22,868 bases of DNA, taken from Thermofilaceae archaeon (GTDB lineage Archaea; Thermoproteota; Thermoprotei; Thermofilales; Thermofilaceae). Every line of letters starts with the position of its first letter. The first letter of the stretch is position 1. A model generated the notes under the pieces. That model was not told the origin of the DNA. It made no database searches and saw only the letters and a program-made list of their open reading frames with translations. The stretch covers positions 1 to 22,868 of the forward strand of contig JALURH010000187.1 in assembly GCA_027017025.1 (NCBI GenBank), in the 5' to 3' direction. Below are positions 1 through 6,339 of this stretch, one piece after another. The position numbers and the translations under genes are program-made.

Positions 1-113
1 CCCCCAACAGTCCTAACACACCTAATTTTCCCAGCTTTATCCCACCTCTGAATAGTCCTAACAGAAACACCAAGTATCCTAGCAGCCTCCTTCATCATAT
101 AATGTCGTTCCAC
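1..113 (-). CDS. tnpA: IS607-family serine transposase TnpA, N-terminus only (runs off left edge)
   Basis: The reverse strand reads from a GTG at 113: VERHYMMKEAARILGVSVRT, then IQRWDKAGKIRCVRTVG, up to the window edge. This is the MerR-like helix-turn-helix that opens IS607-family serine recombinases; the catalytic resolvase domain would lie outside the window. IS607 TnpA moves the element through a serine-recombinase mechanism. A decayed copy of the same gene lies at 2981-3200, and its intact stretches support the reading frame used here. No frameshift is visible in the part present, so this copy may be intact. Family assignment is firm; completeness cannot be judged. Confidence 0.8.
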   Translation of the reverse strand, partial: MERHYMMKEAARILGVSVRTIQRWDKAGKIRCVRTVG

Positions 114-163
114 GCCTATCAATGACTATATTCTTCTACTAAATATTTAACAGTTTCGTTAGG
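114..163 (-). repeat. IS607-type element terminus, copy A, with tnpA promoter
   Basis: This is the outer end of the element that carries the left-edge tnpA. Reverse strand: CC (163-162), then TAACGAAACTGTTAAATATT. The same terminus recurs at about 3230-3259 and 6638-6667, and homology stops at the same GG/CC dinucleotide in all three. As I recall, GG is the crossover dinucleotide of IS607-type serine transposases. The TTAAATATTT inside it probably doubles as the TATA box of tnpA. From GG to the tnpA GTG is 49 nt, identical to copy C. Confidence 0.65.
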
Positions 164-331
164 CGTATTCTGTCCATGGTATAGTAATAGTAACTTAGAG
201 ATTAAATCATCTCATATTTCTAGAAAATGCTTTACAACCGTGTAAGGAATACTACAGAAACATCCAGGGAGCTTAGGGGTCGGGGAAGTACTGCCTAGTA
301 CGCGCCAACAAAAATAGCATATAGAAAATCG

Positions 332-340
332 TTATAATAT
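332..340 (+). promoter_or_regulatory. TATA box of tyrS
   Basis: TTATAATAT sits about 25-30 nt before the GTG at 362, so the transcript is probably leaderless or nearly so. No Shine-Dalgarno sequence precedes the GTG, which fits. The rest of 164-361 shows no gene I can recognise. Confidence 0.5.
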
Positions 341-361
341 ACTTCCTATATTTTATCTGCC

Positions 362-1486
362 GTGGATAAGTTCCACTTAATCACTAGAGAACCAATAGAG
401 GAAGTACTTACCGAGGATAGATTACGGAGATACCTAGATGAGGGTATTAAATTAAGACATTATATTGGCTTCGAAATATCTGGCTACGTACATTTAGGTA
501 CAGGTATCCTCTGTATGCAGAAGGTAGCTGACTTCCAGAAAGCCGGGGTAAGCACAATAGTATTTTTAGCTGATTACCACTCGTGGATAAATAGGAAATT
601 AGGGGGAGACTTATCGACTATCAGGAAGGTAGCTGGGGGATATTTTAAGGAGGCATTAAGGTACTCAATTAAGATCGCTGGTGGAGACCCAGATAACGTT
701 AAGTTCATCCTCGGATCAGAACTCTACGAGAAAATGGGGATAGAGTATTTAAGCAATATTATTAAGGTTTCGATGAGGACAACTCTATCCCGTGTACGTA
801 GGTCTGTAACCATTATGGGTAGGAAGATGGGGGAAGCACTTGATTTCGCACAGCTACTATATATCCCTATGCAGGTTGCAGATATCTTTAGCCTAAACGT
901 TAACTTAGCGCATGGTGGCATGGATCAACGTAAGGCACATGTAATAGCCCTAGAGGTTGGAGAGAAGGAATTCGGCTATAAACCTATAGCTATTCACCAC
1001 CACCTCCTTATCGGTATGAATATTACAGAGGAGGCGAGGCGGCTTATACTCGAGGCCAGGAGGAGTGGTAATAGGGAGATGTTTGAGCAGGGAGTTATAG
1101 ACGTGAAGATGTCTAAGTCGAAGCCTATGGGTGCAATATTCATACATGATGCCCCGGGGGAGATAAGGAGGAAACTTAGGAAAGCCTTGTGTCCAGCTGG
1201 AGAAATAGAGTTAAATCCCGTACTCGAGTTAGCCAGGTATATTGTCTTTAGGGATAGGATTGAGCCATTTGAGGTTGTAAACAAGAAGACCGGGGAGAAA
1301 CTAACCTTTAAAACCTATGAGGAACTCGAGGATGCTTTTGCCAAGAAAAAACTTCATCCCCTAGACCTGAAGATAGCTGTAGCAGAGGAGTTGGCGAAGA
1401 TTCTTGAGCCAGCTAGGAAATATTTCCTCGAGGGGCCGGGTAGAAAGTACCTAGAAGATATGGAGGAAATAAGAATCACTAGGTAG
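362..1486 (+). CDS. tyrS: Tyrosyl-tRNA synthetase (archaeal type)
   Basis: Charges tRNA-Tyr with tyrosine in the cytoplasm; class Ic synthetase. The Rossmann-fold HIGH motif appears as VHLGTG near residues 43-48 after IGFEISG, and the KMSKS loop is VKMSKSKPMG near 250. The tyrosine pocket keeps the family pattern PMQVADIF (Gln and Asp), followed by GGMDQRK. The C-terminal anticodon-binding part has the archaeal CPAGEIELNPVLELARY and LHPLDLKIAVAEELAKILEP stretches. At 374 aa it is longer than the ~306 aa Methanocaldococcus enzyme but normal for crenarchaea. The start is GTG at 362, supported by the TATA box at 332-340. It stands alone; the next genes run the other way. TrpRS is excluded by the pocket residues and overall match. 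Confidence 0.96.
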   Translation: MDKFHLITREPIEEVLTEDRLRRYLDEGIKLRHYIGFEISGYVHLGTGILCMQKVADFQKAGVSTIVFLADYHSWINRKLGGDLSTIRKVAGGYFKEALRYSIKIAGGDPDNVKFILGSELYEKMGIEYLSNIIKVSMRTTLSRVRRSVTIMGRKMGEALDFAQLLYIPMQVADIFSLNVNLAHGGMDQRKAHVIALEVGEKEFGYKPIAIHHHLLIGMNITEEARRLILEARRSGNREMFEQGVIDVKMSKSKPMGAIFIHDAPGEIRRKLRKALCPAGEIELNPVLELARYIVFRDRIEPFEVVNKKTGEKLTFKTYEELEDAFAKKKLHPLDLKIAVAEELAKILEPARKYFLEGPGRKYLEDMEEIRITR

Positions 1487-1510
1487 CGCGGTGCCTGTGT
1501 TTTAGAAATA

Positions 1511-1525
1511 TGGGGGATTCTCCCA
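1511..1525 (+). terminator. Possible tyrS terminator hairpin
   Basis: TGGGGGATTCTCCCA can fold into a 6-bp stem (one G-T pair), followed closely by GGGTTTT. It lies 25 nt past the tyrS stop, in the short gap before the convergent vapC. Archaeal termination does not require a hairpin, so this is only suggestive. Confidence 0.3.
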
Positions 1526-1546
1526 TGGGTTTTGCGAATTAGTTGG

Positions 1547-2032
1547 TTATGTTTTTTGTCCTAGTTTTAGGGTTTGGAGGAATTCTTTCGGTGTTAGTAT
1601 TTTTGCTTTGTGTCCGTTGATTTCGGCTTGCTTGTTTTTGTCCCGGAGGTCTAGTAGGTCTTTATCTAGTGTTACTATGTAGTCTGCCTTGGCTTGGTAT
1701 GCTATTTCTAGGTATTTGTCGTCGTCAGGGTCTCTACATATTTTTATTCTTTTTCGGGGCTTAACTATTTTGGCTTTGCTGTTTACGAGTATGTATGTTA
1801 GGGCGGCTATCTCGATCTTGCCGCCGAGTAATTCGGCTATTTTTTCGCTGAGTAGAGTGTTGTAGAGTTCTTCTAGGGCTTGTTTTGAGGTATATGCTTG
1901 GAAGGCTCCTTCAAGCATGGCTCTAAGTACTTTTGCTGGCGCTGCGCTCGGGCTGCCTAGTAGTGAGGAGACTATTACGCTTGTGTCAACTACGGCTTTT
2001 ATTCCTTTTTTGCTTCTGTCTTTTTTGTTCAC
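1547..2032 (-). CDS. vapC: VapC-type PIN-domain ribonuclease toxin (PIN_3 / COG1569-like)
   Basis: 161-aa PIN domain protein. The acidic quartet expected for a Mg-dependent ribonuclease is visible: D in VVDTSVIVSSLLG (residue ~17), E in ALEELYNTLL (~60), D in CRDPDDDKYLE (~105-107) and D in VTLDKDLLDL (~123). PRKRIKICRDPDDDKYLEIA is typical of the PIN_3 subgroup. It overlaps the upstream antitoxin gene by 47 nt, indicating one mRNA and coupled translation, the usual vapBC layout. VapC toxins cleave tRNA or rRNA; the target here cannot be told. The domain is complete, with a short basic N-terminal extension (NKKDRSKKG). The neighbourhood is full of mobile-element debris, in keeping with an acquired module. 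Confidence 0.88.
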   Translation of the reverse strand: MNKKDRSKKGIKAVVDTSVIVSSLLGSPSAAPAKVLRAMLEGAFQAYTSKQALEELYNTLLSEKIAELLGGKIEIAALTYILVNSKAKIVKPRKRIKICRDPDDDKYLEIAYQAKADYIVTLDKDLLDLRDKNKQAEINGHKAKILTPKEFLQTLKLGQKT

Positions 2033-2309
2033 CTCGTATCTCCTCCACTAGGCGTGCGGCTTCTTCTTCGGTTAGGCGGGGGCTTGCCTGTTCTAGGAGC
2101 TTGAAGTAGCTCTCTATAAACTGTGGAGTTACCTGTATCCGTATTTTTTGGAGGTATTCTTTGAGTGTTTGTTTTATGGCGTAGTTGATGACGTCGCTTC
2201 TGTCTTTGAAGATTCCGAGGTCTACGAGCATATCCGCTATTTTGAGCGTGCCTTCTGGTATTCTTACGCTTACATGGACTAGCATGGTTTTCTCTCTTCG
2301 CTTCGGCAT
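1986..2309 (-). CDS. vapB: VapB-type antitoxin, ribbon-helix-helix
   Basis: 107 aa. The N-terminal strand and two helices (HVSVRIPEGTLKIADMLVDL, then GIFKDRSDVINYAIKQTLKEY) are a ribbon-helix-helix DNA-binding fold. The Lys/Arg/Glu-rich C-terminus is the likely toxin-wrapping tail. First gene of the pair, with the toxin overlapping its end by 47 nt. Two starts are possible: ATG at 2309 and ATG at 2285, the latter directly before the RHH strand (MLVHVSVRIPE). The palindrome at 2321-2340, between TATA and start, fits the autorepression that VapB-VapC complexes usually show. The call rests on the fold and the partner. Confidence 0.82.
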   Translation of the reverse strand: MPKRREKTMLVHVSVRIPEGTLKIADMLVDLGIFKDRSDVINYAIKQTLKEYLQKIRIQVTPQFIESYFKLLEQASPRLTEEEAARLVEEIRGEQKRQKQKRNKSRS

Positions 2310-2320
2310 AGCTGCCCATT

Positions 2321-2340
2321 TGTGTTACAATTGTGGCACA
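2321..2340 (-). promoter_or_regulatory. Palindromic operator of vapBC
   Basis: TGTG-TT-ACAATTGT-GG-CACA: 16 of 20 positions are self-complementary, with a perfect ACAATTGT core. It begins 12 nt upstream of the vapB ATG and abuts the TATA-like sequence (ATATATCTTTAT on the plus strand, about 2339-2350). That placement lets a ribbon-helix-helix dimer block transcription. Confidence 0.55.
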
Positions 2341-2352
2341 TATATCTTTATC

Positions 2353-2372
2353 TCTCAGGCCTAAGCCTGAGA
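2353..2372. repeat. Perfect 8-bp inverted repeat upstream of the vapB TATA box
   Basis: TCTCAGGC and GCCTGAGA are separated by CTAA. It lies immediately upstream of the vapBC promoter. It could be a second regulator site or a hairpin at the module's edge; no oligo-T tract follows on either strand. Confidence 0.4.
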
Positions 2373-2463
2373 CAGACGGCTAGAACACTAGAGCTAGTAA
2401 ATAACGCTAGCTATAACGCCTCTATATATGCTGAAAAAATAGTTTTTCAATATCTAACATATT

Positions 2464-2680
2464 TTGGATGAAAACCCGGGGACCGGTGTTGGCCCCCTAG
2501 CCACAAGGCATGGGGGCTGCCCCCTGTGCTGGGGGCGGGGGTGTGAGAGAAGGGTGCTTGGGCCTAGCTGTGTAGGCAACCCCGCAAGCCAAAGCAATAA
2601 TGAAACCACTTTACTTAGGGGACGCCCGAACCACCACAGCACCCAGCACCCCACAGTGAGCAAAACCCACAAAAACAAAC
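2464..2680 (+). ncRNA. GC-rich structured segment, possible tnpB 3' end / omegaRNA remnant
   Basis: Inside an AT-rich genome this ~200-nt patch is strikingly GC-rich and foldable. CTGCCCCC (2517-2524) pairs with GGGGGCGG (2531-2538). GCCTA (2562-2566) pairs with TAGGC (2573-2577), nested inside GCTTG (2556-2560) with CAAGC (2585-2589). In hyperthermophiles such GC islands usually mark structured RNA. The plus-strand conceptual peptide (GPSCVGNPASQ..., then GRPNHHSTQHPT) resembles, from memory, C-terminal tails of archaeal IS200/605 TnpB proteins, whose 3' ends overlap omegaRNA. No tnpB body remains. SRP RNA and RNase P RNA signatures were looked for and not found. Tentative. Confidence 0.35.
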
Positions 2681-2999
2681 AGCATCTTGGACAACCTTCG
2701 TTTGAACAATCAACGTCTTCAAATCATTATCGCTTCTACACTCAACCCACTTATTGTTCGCAGAGTAAGGCTTGCTAGAAGGATAATCAGCATCGCTACA
2801 GCATTCATAACCGCTTCCACTCTTCCATACACCATCGCAGCAAATACCATTGCTTGTTACCCATCCTTCTTTGATTCATCGCCACAGCAAAATTACCTGC
2901 TAGATGGTTTACACTAACACTACTTGCTTTTGACTCTGCAGTTAACGGCTTCAGAGTAATAGGTAGAGCGTTGTTTACTGTCAGAGCGTCGCTATATGT
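2615..2999 (-). pseudogene. Decayed Cys-rich surface-protein fragment
   Basis: Two reverse frames, offset by one near 2871-2880, read as one broken protein. The upstream part (2999-2871) gives ALTVNNALPITLKPL, then AESKASSVSVNHLAGNFAVA. The downstream part (2876-2615) gives GWVTSNGICCDGVW, GYECCSDADYPSSKPYSANN and KWVECRSDNDLKT. The spacing matches Cys-rich surface repeats of the type CCSDxDCP...C..NNxCVECRSDxDC, with expected Cys positions now Tyr, Ser, Trp or Leu. That points to a relic of an exported disulfide-bonded protein. There is no start codon or signal peptide; the upstream side runs into the IS607 relic and the downstream side into the GC-rich patch. Confidence 0.45.
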
Positions 3000-3200
3000 C
3001 TTATTAACTCGATCTGCTTCTCTAAATCATCTCTCCAGGTATATGATAAAACTCTAGCGTATCCAACTATCTTCTTCTCCCCTAGAATCCTCTTTATCTC
3101 AGATCCTGGAACCCTCCTACCCCCAACAGTCATGACACACCTATTTTTCCCAGCTTTATCCAACTTCTGAATAGTCTTAACGTGTTTTTGATGCTTCCTT
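2981..3200 (-). pseudogene. tnpA: Decayed IS607-family transposase relic
   Basis: The reverse strand carries DKAGKNRCVMTVGGRRVPGS, then EIKRILGEKKIVGYARV and SYTWRDDLEKQIELI: the end of the MerR-like domain and the start of the resolvase domain. KKIVGYARVLSY corresponds to the catalytic-serine strand (usually YARVSS), so the serine is replaced by Leu. The helix-turn-helix is deleted relative to the left-edge copy, and translation stops soon after QIELIRHIATL. Nucleotide identity to 1-113 is high over the shared part. It is joined to a standard IS607 end at 3259 but has no tnpB or right end. Non-functional. Confidence 0.8.
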
Positions 3201-3229
3201 CATTGTATAAAGTCCATCAAGGACTATAT

Positions 3230-3259
3230 TTGTCCAAGATATTTAACAGTCTCGCTAGG
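3230..3259 (-). repeat. IS607-type terminus, copy B
   Basis: Reverse strand CC (3259-3258), then TAGCGAGACTGTTAAATATC, matching copy A (114-163). The next plus-strand base, 3260, is already the stop codon of the radical SAM gene. The element therefore sits flush against that gene's 3' end. Confidence 0.65.
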
Positions 3260-4423
3260 CTAGTAGTAATCCCCAAGCAACCACTGGTTACCTATATTGA
3301 TCCTCCTGAGGCCCTCCTCCCTAGCTGCATTAAGAGCCTTTTTTGCATGACGCCTACTGGTAGGCGGCAAATCCGATAACATATAGTCTGGGTGAAATGC
3401 TAGTAAGGTATATGGGGTATCCCTATCGAAGGAGGCAAGGAACCTCGCTATCTCCCTCACCTCATACTCGTCAACGTATCCTGGAACAAGCAGTGTGCTA
3501 GCTGTAAAGAGAGGTACCTCTGGTCGCTCAGGAGCTCTCTCTAGGACATACTTTGCGTTATCATAGACTTTCCCGATATCTATGCCTGTAAGAGCCTTAT
3601 ATACGGAGCTTGTCCATGCTTTTAGGTCGAACTTCACTATACCGCCGCTAACCAGGGAGAGATCTGATACAACCTTCATTATTTTCGGGTTAAAATGCCC
3701 ATTTGTCTCCCAACATATCCTTAGAACCCTTTTCTCCTCCCCAGCTTTCCTCAACGCTATCCTTGCGGTAGATATCGCATGGATAACTTGTGGAGATGGA
3801 TCACCGCCGAAGAAGCATATACAAGTTACCCTCCAGTCAGCCTTAGAGGCTAGTTCTTCAGAACTCATTATAGCCTTCCTCTCGGTAGCTAGTTTCTTGT
3901 GCGTCCAGTTCTGGCAGAATAGGCAGTCAAGGTTACATGCACCATAGAATACTGCTAGGTTATAGTATCCTCTCTCAGCGCCTCTCCTGTAAGCATACTT
4001 AGGGTATCCTAGCCCTGTACATCCGGGACAGAACCACCAGGCTACACAATTAGTGGGTAGAGGATCATAATACCACTCAACAACTCCTCTAACTGGGGTG
4101 CCACCATACCTACGTATTCTTCCATCCCTATTCTCTACCAACCCACAGAAACCTTTACCATGCTTAGGTATTCTACAGTCTAGGTCACATAACCCGCACC
4201 TTAAACCGCTAGGGTCCCTAGGTGGCTCTAGAGGTAGATTAAACATCTCCCTAGACTTCTTATGAGGTACTATAGCTATCTTTAAAGCATCGCCGGGATC
4301 TTCCCTCAAGCAGTTGACACAAACACCTATAACCTCTGAGATATCTACCCCCTTCTTACCGCATATTTTACATTCCTTCTCTTTTCTCCAGGACCCTGGT
4401 CTGTAGAACAAAAGTCTCCACAT
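3260..4423 (-). CDS. Radical SAM protein, COG1180 (PflA/AmmeMemoRadiSam-like) family
   Basis: 387 aa. The 4Fe-4S/SAM motif is C163-x3-C167-x2-C170 in GACNLDCLFCQNW. FGGDPSPQ and ICWETNGHFN are the SAM-contact strands. Ahead of it lie further cysteine pairs: C18xxC21 with C35xxC38 (a zinc-ribbon-like unit), C76xxC79 with C83 and C93, and C132xxC135. Relatives in COG1180 are glycyl-radical-enzyme activases and uncharacterised archaeal proteins; no glycyl-radical enzyme is visible here, so the substrate is unknown. Transcribed alone from a TATA-like sequence at 4449-4460, giving a nearly leaderless mRNA at the ATG 4423. The stop TAG directly abuts an IS607 end, so a former C-terminal extension could have been lost, although LGDYY looks natural. 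Confidence 0.82.
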   Translation of the reverse strand: MWRLLFYRPGSWRKEKECKICGKKGVDISEVIGVCVNCLREDPGDALKIAIVPHKKSREMFNLPLEPPRDPSGLRCGLCDLDCRIPKHGKGFCGLVENRDGRIRRYGGTPVRGVVEWYYDPLPTNCVAWWFCPGCTGLGYPKYAYRRGAERGYYNLAVFYGACNLDCLFCQNWTHKKLATERKAIMSSEELASKADWRVTCICFFGGDPSPQVIHAISTARIALRKAGEEKRVLRICWETNGHFNPKIMKVVSDLSLVSGGIVKFDLKAWTSSVYKALTGIDIGKVYDNAKYVLERAPERPEVPLFTASTLLVPGYVDEYEVREIARFLASFDRDTPYTLLAFHPDYMLSDLPPTSRRHAKKALNAAREEGLRRINIGNQWLLGDYY

Positions 4424-4448
4424 TGCTCCAATGATAATACTCTGCTAC

Positions 4449-4460
4449 GCTAAAAATAGG
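4449..4460 (-). promoter_or_regulatory. TATA box of the radical SAM gene
   Basis: CCTATTTTTAGC on the reverse strand, about 30 nt upstream of the ATG at 4423, placing the transcript start near the start codon. Confidence 0.4.
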
Positions 4461-4475
4461 TTCTCTTCACAAGCA

Positions 4476-4530
4476 ATAACATTGTTCTATACATTAATCA
4501 TATGATTATTGTCTATGGTAACAATGTTAT
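4476..4530. promoter_or_regulatory. Nested palindromes in a divergent intergenic region
   Basis: ATAACATTGTT (4476-4486) and AACAATGTTAT (4520-4530) form an 11-bp perfect inverted repeat around a second perfect palindrome, TAATCATATGATTA (4495-4508). A third short pair, CAATG/CATTG, overlaps the right arm (4522-4536). The array lies between the divergent radical SAM gene and the unknown gene starting at 4635, where a regulator controlling both would bind. Confidence 0.45.
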
Positions 4531-4634
4531 ACATTGCTATATAGTTTTGTAAGAGAATATCAATTATAGCTTGGGTGTAAAATCTGTTAAAGGTTCTTAA
4601 AGTAGGATCCTGTAGCGAGAGTTTCTCGTCATTT

Positions 4635-5264
4635 TTGGAGGAAAACGGTAATGAAATTTTCAGGAAACTAGGTTTTAAAGGTAGGGTAGTTATCGTTGCG
4701 TATGGGAAGGTATTGGAGGCTCCACCATCTCTGAGAAATATCTTCCTCGAGGGGCAGACCTCTCTAGTTAGGTCTGGACAAGCTATGGTTATTGAAGAGA
4801 ATTGGGTTAATAGGGGTAGAAAGTACTGGCGTGGGCTTCTGGCACAAATTATAGCTGAGGCTTCAGTACCTCCTCCTGAGATCAGCGTCTTCGAAGACGA
4901 TGTACATATATTCTCATATAAAGTAGCTAGGTTATACCAGATACATTCTCTCCTGGTTAGTAAGGATGTTTTAGATGCATTGGAGGAAATTGAAGACTCT
5001 CTTGATTGGAGACTCAAATATGTTAAGAGGGTAGCCCATATATTTAAGGAAAAAATTGATTGTAAAATATTCCTAATATATATTATTGGGATAGCTGCAG
5101 CCTGGCCATACATAGGTATCTCAAGTAAGGTTAAAGATAAAGTAATGAAGCTTCTCGAAGTATTACCTAAGGATCTCTACACAATCCTCGTAGAGACACT
5201 GGAGAGTGGTAACCTAGAGGAAATATACGAAAGGGTATCTAGTATATGTGGGCTAAGTTCCTAA
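4635..5264 (+). CDS. Hypothetical protein, 209 aa
   Basis: I do not recognise this family. The frame begins at a TTG (4635); no ATG or GTG lies between the upstream in-frame stop and this codon, and the next ATG is near residue 51 (AMVIEEN). An N-terminal beta-rich stretch (GRVVIVAYGKVLEAPPSL) is followed by a mostly helical remainder. One hydrophobic segment, KIFLIYIIGIAAAWPYIGIS (about 142-162), could be a buried helix or a membrane segment. Codon use resembles the neighbours. It converges on the DUF4349-like gene and the stop codons overlap by 4 nt (5261-5264), so there is no room for separate terminators. The palindromes at 4476-4530 lie upstream. Confidence 0.6.
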   Translation: MEENGNEIFRKLGFKGRVVIVAYGKVLEAPPSLRNIFLEGQTSLVRSGQAMVIEENWVNRGRKYWRGLLAQIIAEASVPPPEISVFEDDVHIFSYKVARLYQIHSLLVSKDVLDALEEIEDSLDWRLKYVKRVAHIFKEKIDCKIFLIYIIGIAAAWPYIGISSKVKDKVMKLLEVLPKDLYTILVETLESGNLEEIYERVSSICGLSS

Positions 5265-6175
5265 GGTCTTGATTCATCCCTAGGTTTCTTAACATATCTA
5301 AATAGGAGCCAAGCTATTACAGCTATGATGAGTAAGGGTGTGAAGCCTACAGTTAGTATTATTAAGCCCGCTATTATTGTGTAAGCTATTCTAAGTGCAT
5401 CAGCCAGTATCTTTTCAATATTGAATTCAGGCCATGGAGATGGTTTCGGCTCAATAACCCTAGGTTTTATTAATTTAACACTAATTTCTGAGTACTCCAC
5501 CCTGTTCTTTAGGTACATTAGCTGAGAAGACAATCTCTCTATTTCCCCGCGAACCCTCATAATAAGCTCCTCTATTTTTAGAATTTCTTCAACTCTCTGT
5601 GCTTTATTCAGTAATTCGAGAAGCCTTGCTTCTTCTGCACGCAGGTTTCTTAATCTAGCCTCTAAATCTATATACTGCATCGTAACATCATTAGCTTCCT
5701 CACGTATCTCAACTACTTTACCTAAATCGCTGAGTTCATTTAATGCTACCCGGTAGTTTTCTGTAGGTACCTTAAGTACAATATATGCACTTCCAAGACT
5801 TCCCCCCATATTGTAAACTAGTGAAGAAATATATCCTCCATGGCGAGAAGCTATGTTCCTTATATCTCTAAGAGAACTCCCTATATCCTCAACCTCTAAG
5901 ACTATTCTTGAAGAATAGGATATCATTCTCCTATATAATAATATATTGACACTATAGACACCTCCACCCCCTCCCTGCAGAGACTGCTTAGATGATCCAG
6001 TACCACTGAGCTTCGGAGCAGGTAATCGAGGAGTCTCACCTAGCTCAGGAGTAACATGTGGTTGAAGCCTGAAGTTGTTATAAAGAGACCCCGCTACATA
6101 TGCTAAAACAATTACTACAGTTATAGCTACTGGTATAGCAACACTTTTTTTGAATAAAAACCTCTTTAACTCCAT
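5261..6175 (-). CDS. DUF4349-like membrane protein
   Basis: 304 aa. One N-terminal membrane helix (about 11-31, SVAIPVAITVVIVLAYVAGS), a Gly/Pro/Ser linker, and an extracytoplasmic domain. The domain reads VEDIGSSLRDIRNIASRHGG, VPTENYRVALNELSDLGKV, then a helical hairpin (DLEARLRNLRAEEARLLELL through LKNRVEYSEISVKLIKP). The C-terminal hydrophobic pair is at about 262-295, followed by basic RYVKKPRDESRP. This arrangement (hydrophobic ends, GGYI..S, VPxxNYxxALxxLxxLGKV, a coiled-coil insert and a final SEISVxL strand) is that of DUF4349 proteins, whose function is unknown. ATG at 6175. The stop overlaps that of the convergent gene. A perfect inverted repeat at 6224-6240 lies upstream of the promoter. 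Confidence 0.8.
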   Translation of the reverse strand: MELKRFLFKKSVAIPVAITVVIVLAYVAGSLYNNFRLQPHVTPELGETPRLPAPKLSGTGSSKQSLQGGGGGVYSVNILLYRRMISYSSRIVLEVEDIGSSLRDIRNIASRHGGYISSLVYNMGGSLGSAYIVLKVPTENYRVALNELSDLGKVVEIREEANDVTMQYIDLEARLRNLRAEEARLLELLNKAQRVEEILKIEELIMRVRGEIERLSSQLMYLKNRVEYSEISVKLIKPRVIEPKPSPWPEFNIEKILADALRIAYTIIAGLIILTVGFTPLLIIAVIAWLLFRYVKKPRDESRP

Positions 6176-6223
6176 TACTAAAGGAAATAAATAATCAAAA
6201 TATTACGTCTACTCATCTATAGT

Positions 6224-6240
6224 ACGTATTAGTAATACGT
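6224..6240. promoter_or_regulatory. Perfect inverted repeat upstream of the DUF4349-like gene
   Basis: ACGTATTA-G-TAATACGT, with a further GTACGTAT half-site at about 6248-6256. It lies 50-65 nt upstream of the ATG at 6175, beyond the likely TATA region (about 6195-6208), a position where an activator could act. No cognate regulator is identified. Confidence 0.35.
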
Positions 6241-6339
6241 TTTCGTTGTACGTATCAATACTTTAATTAGCGTCGTTAAGGAGCCAGTTAAGTATAGAGG
6301 AATATACTGGAACAAGTAGAGAAAAATGGTAAAAATAGG

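Noticed and set aside
2454..2778. Open frames on both strands over the GC-rich island
   Set aside because: Composition-driven: Pro/Gly/Trp-rich in one direction, Asn/His/Thr-rich in the other. Better explained as RNA structure or a transposon 3' end than as a protein gene.
4487..5113. A 208-aa open frame on the reverse strand
   Set aside because: It is antisense to the frame at 4635-5264, which has the neighbours' codon pattern; the reverse translation is Ser/Leu/Ile-rich low-quality sequence without domains.
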